A stretch of DNA of 64,000 bases from Microbacterium sp. SORGH_AS_0428 (GCF_031453615.1 NZ_JAVIZT010000001.1:1736001-1800000), one strand, 5' to 3'. Shown: positions 44,384 to 53,940, numbered from the stretch's first letter. The notes: a model not told the origin generated them from the letters alone. A program made the numbers and translations.

Positions 44384-45754
44384 GTGCCCGACATGTCCGA
44401 CAAGCCTGTCCCGGCCCCCGCGGAAGCCGCGGCGGCCTCCGTCGCCGGCACTCCCGCACCCGAACGCACCCGGCGCGGACCGGTGATCGCCTGGGGACTG
44501 TGGGACTGGGGATCGGCGGCGTTCAACGCGGTCGCCACGACCTTCGTGTTCACGGTCTACCTGACCAGCAGCTCGTTCGGGAGCACGGCAGGCACCTCGG
44601 CGGCCATGTCGTTCGCCCTCGCCGCGGCCGGCATCGTCGTGCTGCTCACGGCTCCGGTCACCGGTCAGCGCTCCGACGTGTCGGCGCACCGCAAGCGCTG
44701 GCTCGCCGTCAACACGGCCGTGGTCGTGCTGATGCTCGCTCTCATGTCGCTCGTCGCGCCCGACCCGGCGTTTCTCTGGCTCGGCCTCGCGCTGCTCGCG
44801 ATCGGCACGGTGTTCTTCGAGCTCGCATCCGTGAACTACAACGCGATGCTCGCGCAGGTGTCGACGCCGAGCACCGTCGGCAAGGTGTCGGGCTTCGGCT
44901 GGGGCATGGGCTATCTCGGCGGCATCGTGCTGCTGCTCATCGTCTACTTCGGCTTCATCAGCCCCGAGGTCGGGCTGTTCGGCGTGACGAGCGAGAACGG
45001 CTGGGCCGTGCGCGTGTCGATGATCGTCGCCGCGGTGTGGTTCGGCCTGTCCGCGATCCCCGTGCTGATCGCCGTGCCCGAGAACACGCTCCTGCGTCCG
45101 ATCGAGACAGAACGCGTCGGGTTCTTCGCGTCCTACGCGCTGCTGTTCCGCAACATCGCCAAGCTGTGGCGCGAGAGCCGCCACACGGTGTACTTCCTGT
45201 TCTCCAGCGCGGTGTTCCGCGACGGGCTGACGGGCGTCTTCACGTACGGCGGAGTGCTGGCGGCGGGCACCTTCGGCTTCAGCCCGGGCGAGGTCATCAT
45301 CTTCGCCATCGCGGCGAACGTGGTCGCCGGCCTCGCGACCATCGCCTCGGGGCCTCTCGACGACCGCTTCGGCCCGAAGCCGCTGATCCTCGTCGCGCTC
45401 ACCGGACTCATCGTCAGCGGCTCGTGCATCTTCATCTTCCACGCCGGAGGGGCGAGCATGTTCTGGGTGTTCGGCCTGATCCTGTGCCTGTTCGTCGGGC
45501 CGGCGCAGTCCGCATCCCGCACTTTTCTCGCCCGACTCATCCCGCCCGGACGCGAGGGCGAGGTCTTCGGCCTCTACGCCACCACGGGCCGCGCTGCGGT
45601 GTTCCTCGCGCCCAGCGCGTTCGGGCTGTTCGTGGTCATCGGCGGCGAGCAGTACTGGGGCATCCTCGGCATCGTGCTGGTGCTGGCCATCGGCCTGGCG
45701 ATGCTCATCCCGGTGCGCGCCGCATCCCGTCGCGCCTCCTCTTCCTCCGTGTAA
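44384..45754 (+). CDS. MFS transporter, UMF1/Atg22-like
   Basis: 456 aa with about 12 transmembrane helices. The opening VIAWGLWDWGSAAFNAV is characteristic of the UMF1 (Atg22-related) family, and loops contain GPLDDRFGPKPLIL and ARLIPPGREGEVFGLYATTGRAA. The substrate is unknown; amino-acid or drug export is suggested for relatives. GTG 44384 has AGAGG upstream; ATG 44393 is an in-frame alternative. A bipartite palindrome follows the stop. Confidence 0.88.
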   Translation: MPDMSDKPVPAPAEAAAASVAGTPAPERTRRGPVIAWGLWDWGSAAFNAVATTFVFTVYLTSSSFGSTAGTSAAMSFALAAAGIVVLLTAPVTGQRSDVSAHRKRWLAVNTAVVVLMLALMSLVAPDPAFLWLGLALLAIGTVFFELASVNYNAMLAQVSTPSTVGKVSGFGWGMGYLGGIVLLLIVYFGFISPEVGLFGVTSENGWAVRVSMIVAAVWFGLSAIPVLIAVPENTLLRPIETERVGFFASYALLFRNIAKLWRESRHTVYFLFSSAVFRDGLTGVFTYGGVLAAGTFGFSPGEVIIFAIAANVVAGLATIASGPLDDRFGPKPLILVALTGLIVSGSCIFIFHAGGASMFWVFGLILCLFVGPAQSASRTFLARLIPPGREGEVFGLYATTGRAAVFLAPSAFGLFVVIGGEQYWGILGIVLVLAIGLAMLIPVRAASRRASSSSV

Positions 45755-45780
45755 CCCGCCCTCGTCCCCCCTACCGAGCC

Positions 45781-45851
45781 CGCGAGACTGCATTTCCGTC
45801 ACGAGATCACTGTGTTTACCCGTGATCTCGTGCGAGAGATGCAGCCTCGCG
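45781..45851. repeat. Bipartite palindrome between convergent genes
   Basis: The outer arms CGCGAGACTGCAT (45781-45793) and ATGCAGCCTCGCG (45839-45851) have one mismatch. The inner arms CACGAGATCAC (45800-45810) and GTGATCTCGTG (45822-45832) are perfect. The two-stem layout and size match the element at 14715-14779, although sequences differ. It may terminate the MFS and F420-type genes from both sides. Confidence 0.75.
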
Positions 45852-45878
45852 GTGAGTAGGGCGTGGCCCGGATGCGGG

Positions 45879-46514
45879 TCAGCGGGTGGCGCGGGCCAGG
45901 TTGGCGCGCAGCTCGTCGGCGTTCTGGCGCACGACGTAGGCGGGCTGATCGCGCTCGACGCGCCAGCTCTCGGACAGCGACCCGGTCGTGACCGTGTCGT
46001 AGCCGAACTCGTCGTAGAGGGCGGTGATGAAGGCGAGGCCCTCGTCCGTGTCGGCGGCGGTCGCCAGCGCCCGGCGGTTCTCGGTGCCCGCGGGGGTGCC
46101 GTCGGTGTTGATCTGGGCCGCCACGATGTGGTTGAAGCCCTTCACGACGGTGGATTCGGGCAGACGCTCCTGCAGCATCTCGCTCGTCGTGGTCTGCTTG
46201 TCCTCGAGCACCTGGATGCGGCCGTCCCGCTCCCAGTAGTAGTTGTTCGTGTCGACGACGAGCTTGCCCGAGAGCTCCGCGACCGGCAGCTGGTCGATGG
46301 CCTTCAGCGGGACCGTGACGATGGCCCACTCGCCGAAGGCGGCCGCATCCGCCGCCGTGGCGGCGTGCGCCTTCGGACCGAGTTCGGCGACGAGGTCTGC
46401 GAGCGTCTCCGGCCCCCGGGAGTTGGCGATCGCCACCTCGTACCCTCGGTCGACGAGGCCCTTCGCGAGGGCCGATCCGATGTGTCCTGCTCCGATGATT
46501 CCGACGCGTGTCAT
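45879..46514 (-). CDS. NADPH-dependent F420 reductase-like oxidoreductase
   Basis: 211 aa. The N-terminal Rossmann motif GIIGAGHIGSALA starts at residue 4 and the core contains VVDTNNYYWERDG and VVKGFNHIVA, typical of the NADP oxidoreductase coenzyme F420-dependent family. Members transfer hydride between NADPH and F420 or other partners; true F420 use is not provable here. ATG 46514 is the start matching the Rossmann opening. Confidence 0.87.
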   Translation of the reverse strand: MTRVGIIGAGHIGSALAKGLVDRGYEVAIANSRGPETLADLVAELGPKAHAATAADAAAFGEWAIVTVPLKAIDQLPVAELSGKLVVDTNNYYWERDGRIQVLEDKQTTTSEMLQERLPESTVVKGFNHIVAAQINTDGTPAGTENRRALATAADTDEGLAFITALYDEFGYDTVTTGSLSESWRVERDQPAYVVRQNADELRANLARATR

Positions 46515-46552
46515 GGTGAAGCACAACGCGGACGGATGCGGCGCATTCCCGC

Positions 46553-47011
46553 TCAGTCGGCGATCCGCCGCATCGGCACGTGGGGGATGCCGTCCTCGTG
46601 GAAGCGCTCACCGTCGACGGCGAACCCGAAGCGCGCGTACCAGGGTGCAAGGTGCTCCTGCGCGTCGAGCACGATCGCCGCCCCCGGCCAGCGCTCCCCC
46701 GCGCGCAGCACGGCGCGCGTCATGAGCTCGGCGGCCACGCCCCGCCCGCGCGCGGCCTCGGCCGTCGCCACGCGCCCGATGCGGGCGTGACCCGTCTCCT
46801 CGTCGTGCAGTAGGCGGAGGGTCGCGACGACCTCACCCTCCTGCTCGGCCCAGAACAGCTCCGCGTCCGGCTCGAGGTCGCGCCCATCGAGCTCCGGATA
46901 TGCGGCGGCCTGCTCGACCACGAACACCGTGACGCGCAGCCACATCAGCCGATAGAGGGTCTCGGCGGGGACTTCCGCGAGACGGGCGAAGCGGTAGGAG
47001 GGTTGCGTCAC
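46553..47011 (-). CDS. GNAT family N-acetyltransferase
   Basis: 152 aa. The acetyl-CoA-binding motif A is RVATAEAARGRGVAAELMTRAV. The opening WLRVTVFVVEQAAAYPELDGRD with Asp/Glu-rich tail resembles ElaA-type acetyltransferases. It acetylates a small molecule or protein amine; the substrate is unknown. Its GTG start overlaps the BCCT stop (GTGA), so it is co-transcribed with that transporter. Confidence 0.88.
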   Translation of the reverse strand: MTQPSYRFARLAEVPAETLYRLMWLRVTVFVVEQAAAYPELDGRDLEPDAELFWAEQEGEVVATLRLLHDEETGHARIGRVATAEAARGRGVAAELMTRAVLRAGERWPGAAIVLDAQEHLAPWYARFGFAVDGERFHEDGIPHVPMRRIAD

Positions 47012-48681
47012 TCCTTCACGTTAATGCGCGGGCGCCGCATCCACGCGGGCATCCGAAGCCCGCCCTCGTTCTCCTGCTCGACCTCGAGGCCGTAGTGGTC
47101 GCCGATCTGCTCGAGCAGCTGCGCGCGCTGCGCCCGGTCGTACACGCGTCTCTCGCGCTGGAAGGCGACGATCGTGGACCAGCACATCAGCAGCATCACC
47201 ACGCTGAACGGCAGGGCGATGAGGATGGCGGCAGACTGGAGGGCCGTGAGGCCGCCGGCGATCAGCAGGGCGATGGCGAGCACCGCGGTGGCGAGGGTGA
47301 AGAACACGCGCACCCACCGCTTCGGCTCGGGGTTGCCACCGGTTGCGAGCATCGCCATGACGAGGGCTCCCGAGTCGGCCGAGGTGACGAAGAAGATGGC
47401 GATCAGCACGATCGCACCGATCGTCAGCACGGGAGTGCCCGGCAGGAACTCGAACAGGCGGAAGAGCGCACCCTGCAGGTCGACCTCGCCGTCAGTGAGC
47501 ATCGAGCCGGGGTTGTGCAGCTCCTGGTACAGGCCCGACCCGCCGAGCACGGCGAACCACAGGATGCCGACGAGGGTGGGCACCAGCAGCACGCCCATCA
47601 CGAACTGACGTACCGTGCGACCGCGGCTGACGCGTGCGATGAAGACGCCCACGAACGGGGCCCACGCGATCCACCAGCCCCAGTAGAACGAGGTCCACGC
47701 CGCCTGCCACTCCTCGCCCGCGGTTCCCTGGAACGCGCTCACCGTGAAGCTGAGCCCGACGTAGTTCTGCAGGTAGGCGCCGATCGACTGCACCCACTCG
47801 CGCAGGAGGTACTCGGTCTGCCCGAACACCAGCACGAACACGAGCAGAACCGCCGCGAGGATGAGGTTCGCGCTCGAGAGCCACTTCATGCCCTTCGTGA
47901 CGCCGGAGAGCACCGAGAAGAGCACGAAGACGGTGATGACGGCGATGATCAGGACGTTCATGAGGGTGTCGGGTTCGGGCAGGCCCGCGGCCTGCAATCC
48001 GGAACCGATCTGCAGCACACCGAGGCCGAGCGAGGTCGCGACGCCGAAGATCGTGCCGCACAGCGCGATCGCGTCGATAGCGTTGCCCCACCCGCCGCGC
48101 ACGCGCCGCCCGAGCAGGGGCTCCAGCGCCCAGCGGATGGAGATGGGGCGCCCGCGTCGGTGGATCGCGTACGCCAGGGCGAGTCCGACGACCACGTAGA
48201 TCGCCCACGCCTGCACACCCCAGTGCAGGTAGGTCTGGGTGAGCGCGCCCTGCGCGAGCTGCTCGGGCGTTCCGGTGACACCGGGGCGGGGATCGACGTA
48301 GTGGCTGAGCGGCTCGCTCACGCCGTAGAAGACGAGACCGATGCCCATCCCGGCCGCGAACAGCAGCGAGAACCAGGCACCGAGCGAGAACTCCGGCTCG
48401 TCGGTGTCCTTGCCGAGCTTGATGTCGCCGAAGCGGCTGAAGCCCATGAACAGGGCGAAGGCGACGAAGAACGCCGCGATCAGCACGTAGTACCAGTTGA
48501 AGGTGTTCACGATGCCGGTCTGGATGGTGCCGAAGAACACCTCCGCCGCGCTCGGGAAGATGATCGCGAATGTCGCGGCGATCAAGACGACGGATGCGGC
48601 GGGCCAGAAGACCCACCGAGCGATGCCTCGCGTGGGCGCGGGTGCGGGCGGGGTGGCCGATTCGGGTGCGGTGCTCACCAC
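47008..48681 (-). CDS. BCCT family betaine/choline/carnitine transporter
   Basis: 557 aa, about 12 transmembrane helices. The BCCT signature WWIAWAPFVGVFIARVSRGRT and the upstream GMGIGLVFYGVSEP are intact. The C-terminal cytoplasmic tail is charged (RVYDRAQRAQLLEQ) and may sense osmotic state, as in BetP. It takes up compatible solutes with sodium or protons. GTG 48681 is chosen; the adjacent GTG at 48678 is equally possible. Confidence 0.93.
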   Translation of the reverse strand: MVSTAPESATPPAPAPTRGIARWVFWPAASVVLIAATFAIIFPSAAEVFFGTIQTGIVNTFNWYYVLIAAFFVAFALFMGFSRFGDIKLGKDTDEPEFSLGAWFSLLFAAGMGIGLVFYGVSEPLSHYVDPRPGVTGTPEQLAQGALTQTYLHWGVQAWAIYVVVGLALAYAIHRRGRPISIRWALEPLLGRRVRGGWGNAIDAIALCGTIFGVATSLGLGVLQIGSGLQAAGLPEPDTLMNVLIIAVITVFVLFSVLSGVTKGMKWLSSANLILAAVLLVFVLVFGQTEYLLREWVQSIGAYLQNYVGLSFTVSAFQGTAGEEWQAAWTSFYWGWWIAWAPFVGVFIARVSRGRTVRQFVMGVLLVPTLVGILWFAVLGGSGLYQELHNPGSMLTDGEVDLQGALFRLFEFLPGTPVLTIGAIVLIAIFFVTSADSGALVMAMLATGGNPEPKRWVRVFFTLATAVLAIALLIAGGLTALQSAAILIALPFSVVMLLMCWSTIVAFQRERRVYDRAQRAQLLEQIGDHYGLEVEQENEGGLRMPAWMRRPRINVKE

Positions 48682-48754
48682 CTCACCGTAGACAGGTCAC
48701 GCGAGAGACCCCCTCACCTCTTGTGCGGCACGGCACTGCGAGGTAATGGCCGCG

Positions 48755-49936
48755 TCACTGGCGGGATGCGGGCAACTGGAACCAGGCGGTGGTGCCGCCG
48801 CCCGCGCGCGGCTGGATGCCGATCGTGCCACCATGCGCCTGCACGATGCGACGGCAGGTGGACAGGCCGATGCCGGTGCCCTCGACCTCCGTGTTCGCGC
48901 GGACGAGGGGGTCGAAGACGCGCTCGACGTCGGCGGGGTCGATGCCGGGGCCGCGATCTCCGACCTCGATGCACCATCCCTCGGGCGTGCGCTGCGCGCG
49001 CAGGTCGACCCGAGGATCCGTCCCGCCGAACTTCAGCGCGTTGGAGACGAGGTTCTGCAGCACCGCGCGCAGCTGGGTCGCATCGCCCGCCACGACGGGA
49101 AGGTCGCCGATCGTGATGCGCGGGTCGTCGTCGGTGACACCCAGGTCGGCGCGCACGTCGTGCGCGAGAGCACCGAGGTCGGTCGGGGCGAGGTTCAGCA
49201 CTCCACCGAGGCGTGCGAAGGCGAGGATGTCGCGGATCATCTCCTGCATCCGGGACGTGCCGCGGATGCCGGTGGCCACCCAGTTCTCCACGGAGGGGGG
49301 AACCTTCAGCTCCTCCTCGAACTGCTCCTGCAGCAGGTGCAGCGACATCGTGACGGAGGTGAGGGGACCGGCGAGGTCGTGACTGATCTGACCGGCGAAG
49401 GCGGACAGGTGATCGTTGGAGCGACGCAGCTCGTCGCGGAGCTCCTCCGCCCGCTGCAGCACGGTGTGGAGATATCGCGTGCGTCGCTCGAGCTCGAGGA
49501 TGTCGACGATCCGTGCGGCGAGCACGGCCAGCAGCGCTGTGCGGTGCTCGTCGATCTCGCGAGGCACGGTATCGAAGACGCACAGCGTGCCGATGGTCTC
49601 TCCCGCGAGCACGAGCGGATGGTTGGCATAGAAGCGGACGGACCCGAGGTCGCCCGTGACGAACGGGTTCGAGCGGTAACGCGGGTCCTCGCTCGCATCC
49701 GGGACGGCGACGGGTTGCCCCAGGTGCAGATTGAGCGCGCACATCGAGTCCTCGCGGCGGCAGATGTCCGCATCGAAACCGACAGCGGCGAGCTGATGCT
49801 GCGCGTCGTCGGTGATGATGTTGATCGTCGCCATCGGGACCTCGGCGACGAAGGCGGCGAGCTCGACCACCGAGCGCAGCGCGTCGGGAGGGCTTCCCAG
49901 CACGTCGTACTCCGAGATCACTTCCTGCACAGTCAT
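48755..49936 (-). CDS. GAF-domain sensor histidine kinase
   Basis: 393 aa, no membrane segment. The GAF domain (about 20-155) includes NLHLGQPVAVPDASEDPRY and VRFYANHPLV. A coiled linker leads to HisKA with GQISHDLAGPLTSV, and HATPase_c follows (NLVSNALKFGG, GIGLSTCRRIVQAHGG). No receiver gene is adjacent, so it is an orphan kinase. It is divergent from the MprF-like gene, 105 bp apart, which it may help regulate. The GAF ligand is unknown. Confidence 0.9.
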   Translation of the reverse strand: MTVQEVISEYDVLGSPPDALRSVVELAAFVAEVPMATINIITDDAQHQLAAVGFDADICRREDSMCALNLHLGQPVAVPDASEDPRYRSNPFVTGDLGSVRFYANHPLVLAGETIGTLCVFDTVPREIDEHRTALLAVLAARIVDILELERRTRYLHTVLQRAEELRDELRRSNDHLSAFAGQISHDLAGPLTSVTMSLHLLQEQFEEELKVPPSVENWVATGIRGTSRMQEMIRDILAFARLGGVLNLAPTDLGALAHDVRADLGVTDDDPRITIGDLPVVAGDATQLRAVLQNLVSNALKFGGTDPRVDLRAQRTPEGWCIEVGDRGPGIDPADVERVFDPLVRANTEVEGTGIGLSTCRRIVQAHGGTIGIQPRAGGGTTAWFQLPASRQ

Positions 49937-50041
49937 CGTGTCGTCTCCCGGCCCCGTGGTCGCGTTCTCGATCCAGGTTAGGGTGCTGGCCCGCACTGTG
50001 GCGCGCAGTGGGTCGAAAGGTCCTCCTGCGACAATGACGCC

Positions 50042-52591
50042 ATGTCCGCAGCTCCACCCGCATCCGTCTCGGAATCGCCTCTGAGCAGGATGCGGGGCAT
50101 CGCGGCGATGGTGGCCGCGTGGCTGCGGCGGCATCCGTTCACGACGGTGCTGCTTCTCGTGATGCTGGTGACGAGCGTCGCGCAGATCGTCATCACCTCT
50201 CCCCCGGATGCCGATACCGGGCTGCTGCCGCCATGGAACGACTCGTTCGACGACTTCCGCTGGTGGTCGGCCATCACCCCCATGTTCGTCACGGGCTCCG
50301 TCCCGGAGCTGCTGACGACACTCGTGCTCGCGGTCGTCGTGGTGGGCCAGGCGGAACGGGTCATGGGTACGGCGCGGGCTGCGATCGCCTACGTCGCCGG
50401 CGGCTTGCTGGTCACCTCCGTCTCGATCGTGGTGGGGCTGCTCGAGGAACGCTTCCTCGCGTTCCTGCCGCTCAACGACGTCTTCTTCTTCACGCTCACC
50501 CCACTGGCCGCGATCGTGTGCACGGCGATGGCGGCCAGCTGCTTCATCGGTGCGCTCTGGCGACGGCGGGTGCGTCTCGCATCCCTTCTCGCCGTGTGCG
50601 TGCTCTTCCTCTACCGCGGCGACGCGGACAGTCTCTTCATCCTCGTGGCGCTGCCGGTCGGACTCGGCGTGGGCTTCCTCCTCGGCGGGCGGCGGGCGCG
50701 GACCCTCGTCGTGCGCAGCTCGCACCACGAGATCCGCGTGCTGCTCGCGTCGCTCGTGGCCGTGGGCGGCATCGGCCCCGTCATCGCGACGTGGTTCGGA
50801 TCGGGCACCGGTCTGCTGTCGTTCTACGGGTTCCTCAGCATCGACCCGGTCGTCGTGGTCGACGGCACGACGTGCGCGTTCGGCTCAGTGGTCGACTGCC
50901 CCTCCGAGTACACGACGGCTGCCGAGGTGTTCCCGGCGGCGGGCTGGATCGCGCTGCTGCCGATGATCATCGCGCTGATCGCGGCGTGGGGCATCCTCCG
51001 AGGCCGGCGGGCGGCACTGTGGATCGCGGTCGTTCTCAACGCCGCGGTGTTCGGCTGGATCCTCGTGCAGTGGATCACGCTGCAGCCGGAGACGGTCGCC
51101 GACATCGCCGCGTATCAGGGGACGGATGCGGAGACCTACGTCTGGCAGACGATCTCCGGCGCGCTGCTGGCCGCCGTGGCACCGCTCGGCACGACGATCG
51201 CGCTGCTGGTCTTCCGGCGGCACCTCCGCGTGACGTCGAGCCCCGCCGCGCGCCGGCGTTACCTCGCGGTGCTGGGCGGCGCGACGGTGCTCACCGCGCT
51301 CATCGCGACCGCGGGACAGGTGCTGACGCGCCAGGGCCACGATCCGGTGATCGATCTGGGCGACATCCTGCTCGCTCTGCCGCTGCGCTTCATCCCGCCC
51401 ACGCTGCTGCCGCCCGATGTGGTGACGTTCGTGCCGGAGACGTTCGAGGCGCGCATCTTCTGGTACCTGCCGCCCGCGATCTTCTGGGCGGGCGCGGTGC
51501 TCGCGACGGCGTACCTGATCTTCGCGCCGGCGGCGGTGGGCGACCGGGACGACCGCATCCGTGCGCGCGAGCTGCTGCGCGCGGGCGGCGGCGACTCGTT
51601 CAGCTTCATGTCGACCTGGCCCGGCAACTCCTACTGGTTCTCGCCCGACGGCACCGCCGCGATCGCGTATCAGGTGCACCACAATGTCGCCGTGACGGTC
51701 GGCGGCCCCTTCGGCCCGGCGTTCGCGGAGGTGCGGGTGTTCGAGCAGTTCGCGGCGTTCTGCGGAGACAACGGATGGCGGCCGGTGTTCTACAGCGTGA
51801 GCGATGGACCGAGCGCCGAGCTCGCGTCGAGGGGCTGGTACCGGCTGCGGATCGCCGAGGAAGCGCTGCTCGACGCGCAGGAGTGGACGCCCGCGGGCAA
51901 GAAGCGGCAGGACATCCGCACGGCGACGAACAAGGCTGCGCGCGAGGGCGTGACGGCGGTGTGGACGCGCTGGGCCGAGCTCAGCATCGCGCAGCACCTG
52001 CAGCTGCGCACGCTGTCGGAGTCGTGGCTGGCCGACAAGGAGCTCCCCGAGATGGAGTTCACGCTCGGAGGGCTCGACCAGGTCGACGATCCGGATGTGC
52101 GGCTCATGCTCGCCATCGCCGAGGACGGTCGTATCGAGGCGATCACGAGCTGGCTGCCGCTGTACGGTCCTGAGGGACTCCGCGGCTACGTGCTCGATGT
52201 CATGCGTCGGCGGCACGAGGCGTTCAACGGCGTGATGGAGTTCGTCATCGGCGCGGTGGTCGTACAGCTCAAGGAGGAGGGGCTGCAGACGCTGAGCCTG
52301 TCGGGCGCGCCCCTCGCGTACACGGCGGAGGCCGGAGCGGAATCGGATGCGGTGCAGCGCATGCTCGATCTCGCGGGGTCGCTGCTGGAGCCGGGTTACG
52401 GCTTCCGTTCGCTGCACAGCTTCAAGCGCAAGTTCCAGCCGGACTTCTCCCCCGTCTGGCTCGTGGTCGCCGATTCGGCGGCGCTGCCCGCAACGGGTCT
52501 CGCGCTCGTGCGGTGCTACCTGCCTCAGCTCACGCTCCGGCAGGCCGCGCGCATGGCGGCGACCCTCGGCCGCGACCGCGCGCGAAGCTGA
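50042..52591 (+). CDS. MprF-like phosphatidylglycerol lysyltransferase domain protein (DUF2156)
   Basis: 849 aa. The N-terminal half has about 12 hydrophobic segments, beginning with a rhomboid-like block (WWSAITPMFVTGSVPELLTTL). The C-terminal half (about 515-830) is a soluble DUF2156 domain with two GNAT-like folds (FSFMSTWPGNSYWFSPDG, VGGPFGPAFAEVRVFEQF, RGYVLDVMRRRHEAFNGVMEF). This domain transfers aminoacyl groups from tRNA to phosphatidylglycerol in MprF enzymes. Modification of membrane lipids is the likely role; the amino acid is unknown. Confidence 0.87.
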   Translation: MSAAPPASVSESPLSRMRGIAAMVAAWLRRHPFTTVLLLVMLVTSVAQIVITSPPDADTGLLPPWNDSFDDFRWWSAITPMFVTGSVPELLTTLVLAVVVVGQAERVMGTARAAIAYVAGGLLVTSVSIVVGLLEERFLAFLPLNDVFFFTLTPLAAIVCTAMAASCFIGALWRRRVRLASLLAVCVLFLYRGDADSLFILVALPVGLGVGFLLGGRRARTLVVRSSHHEIRVLLASLVAVGGIGPVIATWFGSGTGLLSFYGFLSIDPVVVVDGTTCAFGSVVDCPSEYTTAAEVFPAAGWIALLPMIIALIAAWGILRGRRAALWIAVVLNAAVFGWILVQWITLQPETVADIAAYQGTDAETYVWQTISGALLAAVAPLGTTIALLVFRRHLRVTSSPAARRRYLAVLGGATVLTALIATAGQVLTRQGHDPVIDLGDILLALPLRFIPPTLLPPDVVTFVPETFEARIFWYLPPAIFWAGAVLATAYLIFAPAAVGDRDDRIRARELLRAGGGDSFSFMSTWPGNSYWFSPDGTAAIAYQVHHNVAVTVGGPFGPAFAEVRVFEQFAAFCGDNGWRPVFYSVSDGPSAELASRGWYRLRIAEEALLDAQEWTPAGKKRQDIRTATNKAAREGVTAVWTRWAELSIAQHLQLRTLSESWLADKELPEMEFTLGGLDQVDDPDVRLMLAIAEDGRIEAITSWLPLYGPEGLRGYVLDVMRRRHEAFNGVMEFVIGAVVVQLKEEGLQTLSLSGAPLAYTAEAGAESDAVQRMLDLAGSLLEPGYGFRSLHSFKRKFQPDFSPVWLVVADSAALPATGLALVRCYLPQLTLRQAARMAATLGRDRARS

Positions 52592-52597
52592 ACCGGG

Positions 52598-53203
52598 TCA
52601 GCTACCGGCGGCTCCCGCATCCGTGATGCCGACGTCGGTGACGTGGAAGTTGCGCGAGGAGCGGGATGCGGTGGGCCCGCGCTGGCCCTGGTAGCGGTTG
52701 CCGTAGGGGCCGGAGCCGTAGGCGTTCTCGGCGGGCGAGCTGAGGCGGAAGAAGCAGAGCTGCCCGATCTTCATGCCGGGCCAGAGCTTGATCGGCAGGG
52801 TCGCGACGTTGGAGAGCTCGAGGGTCACGTGACCCGTGAACCCGGGGTCGATGAATCCGGCCGTGGAGTGGGTCAGCAGGCCGAGGCGGCCGAGCGACGA
52901 CTTGCCCTCGAGGCGGGCGGCGACGTCGTCGGGCAGGGTGACACGCTCGAAGGTCGCGCCGAGCGCGAACTCGCCCGGATGCAGGATGAACGGCTCGTCG
53001 GGGCGCACCTCGATCAGCCGAGTGAGCTCGGGCTGATCCTCCGCCGGGTCGATGAAGGGGTACTTGTGGTTGTCGAACAGCCGGAAGTACCTGTCCAGAC
53101 GCACGTCGACGCTGGAGGGCTGCACCATCTCAGGGTCGGAGGGCTCCAGCCCGATGCGTCCGTCGGCGAGTTCCTGCTTGATGTCGCGATCCGAGAGCAG
53201 CAC
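52598..53203 (-). CDS. dcd: dCTP deaminase
   Basis: 201 aa. The catalytic block [33 protein letters not shown], with the Glu of the deaminase site and the conserved Ser-Arg, is intact, as is the N-terminal [12 protein letters not shown]. The trimeric enzyme makes dUTP from dCTP; in actinobacteria many are bifunctional and yield dUMP directly. It is tail-to-tail with the MprF-like gene (6 bp). The tRNA-Gly gene follows on the other strand. Confidence 0.96.
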   Translation of the reverse strand: MLLSDRDIKQELADGRIGLEPSDPEMVQPSSVDVRLDRYFRLFDNHKYPFIDPAEDQPELTRLIEVRPDEPFILHPGEFALGATFERVTLPDDVAARLEGKSSLGRLGLLTHSTAGFIDPGFTGHVTLELSNVATLPIKLWPGMKIGQLCFFRLSSPAENAYGSGPYGNRYQGQRGPTASRSSRNFHVTDVGITDAGAAGS

Positions 53204-53253
53204 GCGCCCAGCCTAGCGAGCAATGCCCTTTGCTATGCTGGCCGCGTACCCCC

Positions 53254-53324
53254 GGGGCTGTAGTTCAATGGCAGAACTTCTGCTTCCCAAGCAGACAGCG
53301 CGGGTTCGATTCCCGTCAGCCCCT
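53254..53324 (+). tRNA. tRNA-Gly (anticodon CCC)
   Basis: 71 nt cloverleaf. The acceptor stem GGGGCTG pairs with CAGCCCC, followed by discriminator T. The D loop has TAGTTCAATGG, the anticodon loop TTCCCAA has CCC at 53286-53288, and the T arm is CGGGTTCGATTCCCG. CCA is not encoded. A TATGCT -10-like box lies at 53234-53239. The 3' end is copied in the repeats downstream. Confidence 0.97.
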
Positions 53325-53326
53325 CA

Positions 53327-53367
53327 AAATGACTGAAGGCCCGGCTCGTCCGGACCTTCAGTCATTT
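53327..53367 (+). terminator. tRNA-Gly terminator hairpin
   Basis: AAATGACTGAAGG (53327-53339) pairs with CCTTCAGTCATTT (53355-53367), a perfect 13-bp stem whose loop CCGGCTCGTCCGG folds further. It starts 3 nt after the tRNA and its 3' arm ends in TTT. Confidence 0.85.
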
Positions 53368-53487
53368 CCAGTGACGCGGGAATCGAAAGCAGGCGAAGCC
53401 TGCGTATTCGATTGGGCCCACGACGCAGAGGCTCCGCGGCCCGCGCAGCGGGACGTGGAGAAGCGTTGGGGACCGTCAGCCCCTCTG

Positions 53488-53528
53488 ATGGAAATAGCGG
53501 TCCGGCTCGTCCGGGCCGCTATTTCCAT
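53488..53528 (+). terminator. Second hairpin of the tRNA-tail repeat
   Basis: ATGGAAATAGCGG (53488-53500) and CCGCTATTTCCAT (53516-53528) form a perfect 13-bp stem around the loop shared with the tRNA terminator. The stem sequences differ from that terminator while the loop is conserved, which is unusual for mere duplication. Confidence 0.7.
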
Positions 53529-53640
53529 GTAACGGCAGAGTGAATCGAACCCTTGAGTGGGCCCCCGCCGCCAGAGGCTCCGCGCGCGGCGCAGCCGCGT
53601 GTGGAGAAGGCGGCGGGGACGATTCCCGTCGGCCCCTCCA

Positions 53641-53940
53641 CACGACGGAAATCGAGAGCGGGCGAAGCCCGCGAGGGGCCCCGCTTGCCCTGGCCCTTCG
53701 CGCGCGCCCGGGCCCCCTCTGTTTCGTGTCTCATCTTTGGGGTCTTGCGAGCCTTGGTCCGATGACCCTCGCGATGCGCCGTCGCAGGATCCGATCCCGA
53801 ACTCTCCGCAACCGTCGGCGAGTGCGGGCTTCTCTAGCGCCCTATCCACAAGCGTTCCGAGCACCTGAGTAGCGTCCTACCTCCGTTGCGTACGCAAGCA
53901 GTGCCCCCCCCACGCGGCGGCCAGAAGGCGCCGCCCATAG
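53641..53940. other. Gene-poor stretch beside the tRNA repeats
   Basis: No supportable gene. It contains the inverted motif GAGCGGGCGAAGCCCGC (about 53656-53672) and a 12-bp palindrome TTGCGTACGCAA (53886-53897) that could be an operator. Short open frames here follow the repeat sequence and lack ribosome sites. Confidence 0.6.

Larger units (their letters stand above)
53315..53640. repeat. About 150-bp repeats ending in tRNA-Gly 3'-end copies
   Basis: The tRNA tail GTCAGCCCCTC (53315-53325) recurs at 53475-53485 exactly and as GTCGGCCCCTC at 53628-53638. The third copy also carries GATTCCC before it, as in the T arm. Copies one and two are each followed by a 13-bp hairpin with the same loop CCGGCTCGTCCGG (53341 and 53502). 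Intervening DNA shares CAGAGGCTCCGCG (53426, 53572) and GTGGAGAAG (53455, 53601), both 146 bp apart. There is no coding content. Confidence 0.8.

Noticed and set aside
53540..53872. Short plus-strand frames over the tRNA-tail repeats
   Set aside because: Three overlapping frames all follow the repeat DNA, are rich in Arg, Ala and Gly and have no ribosome site.
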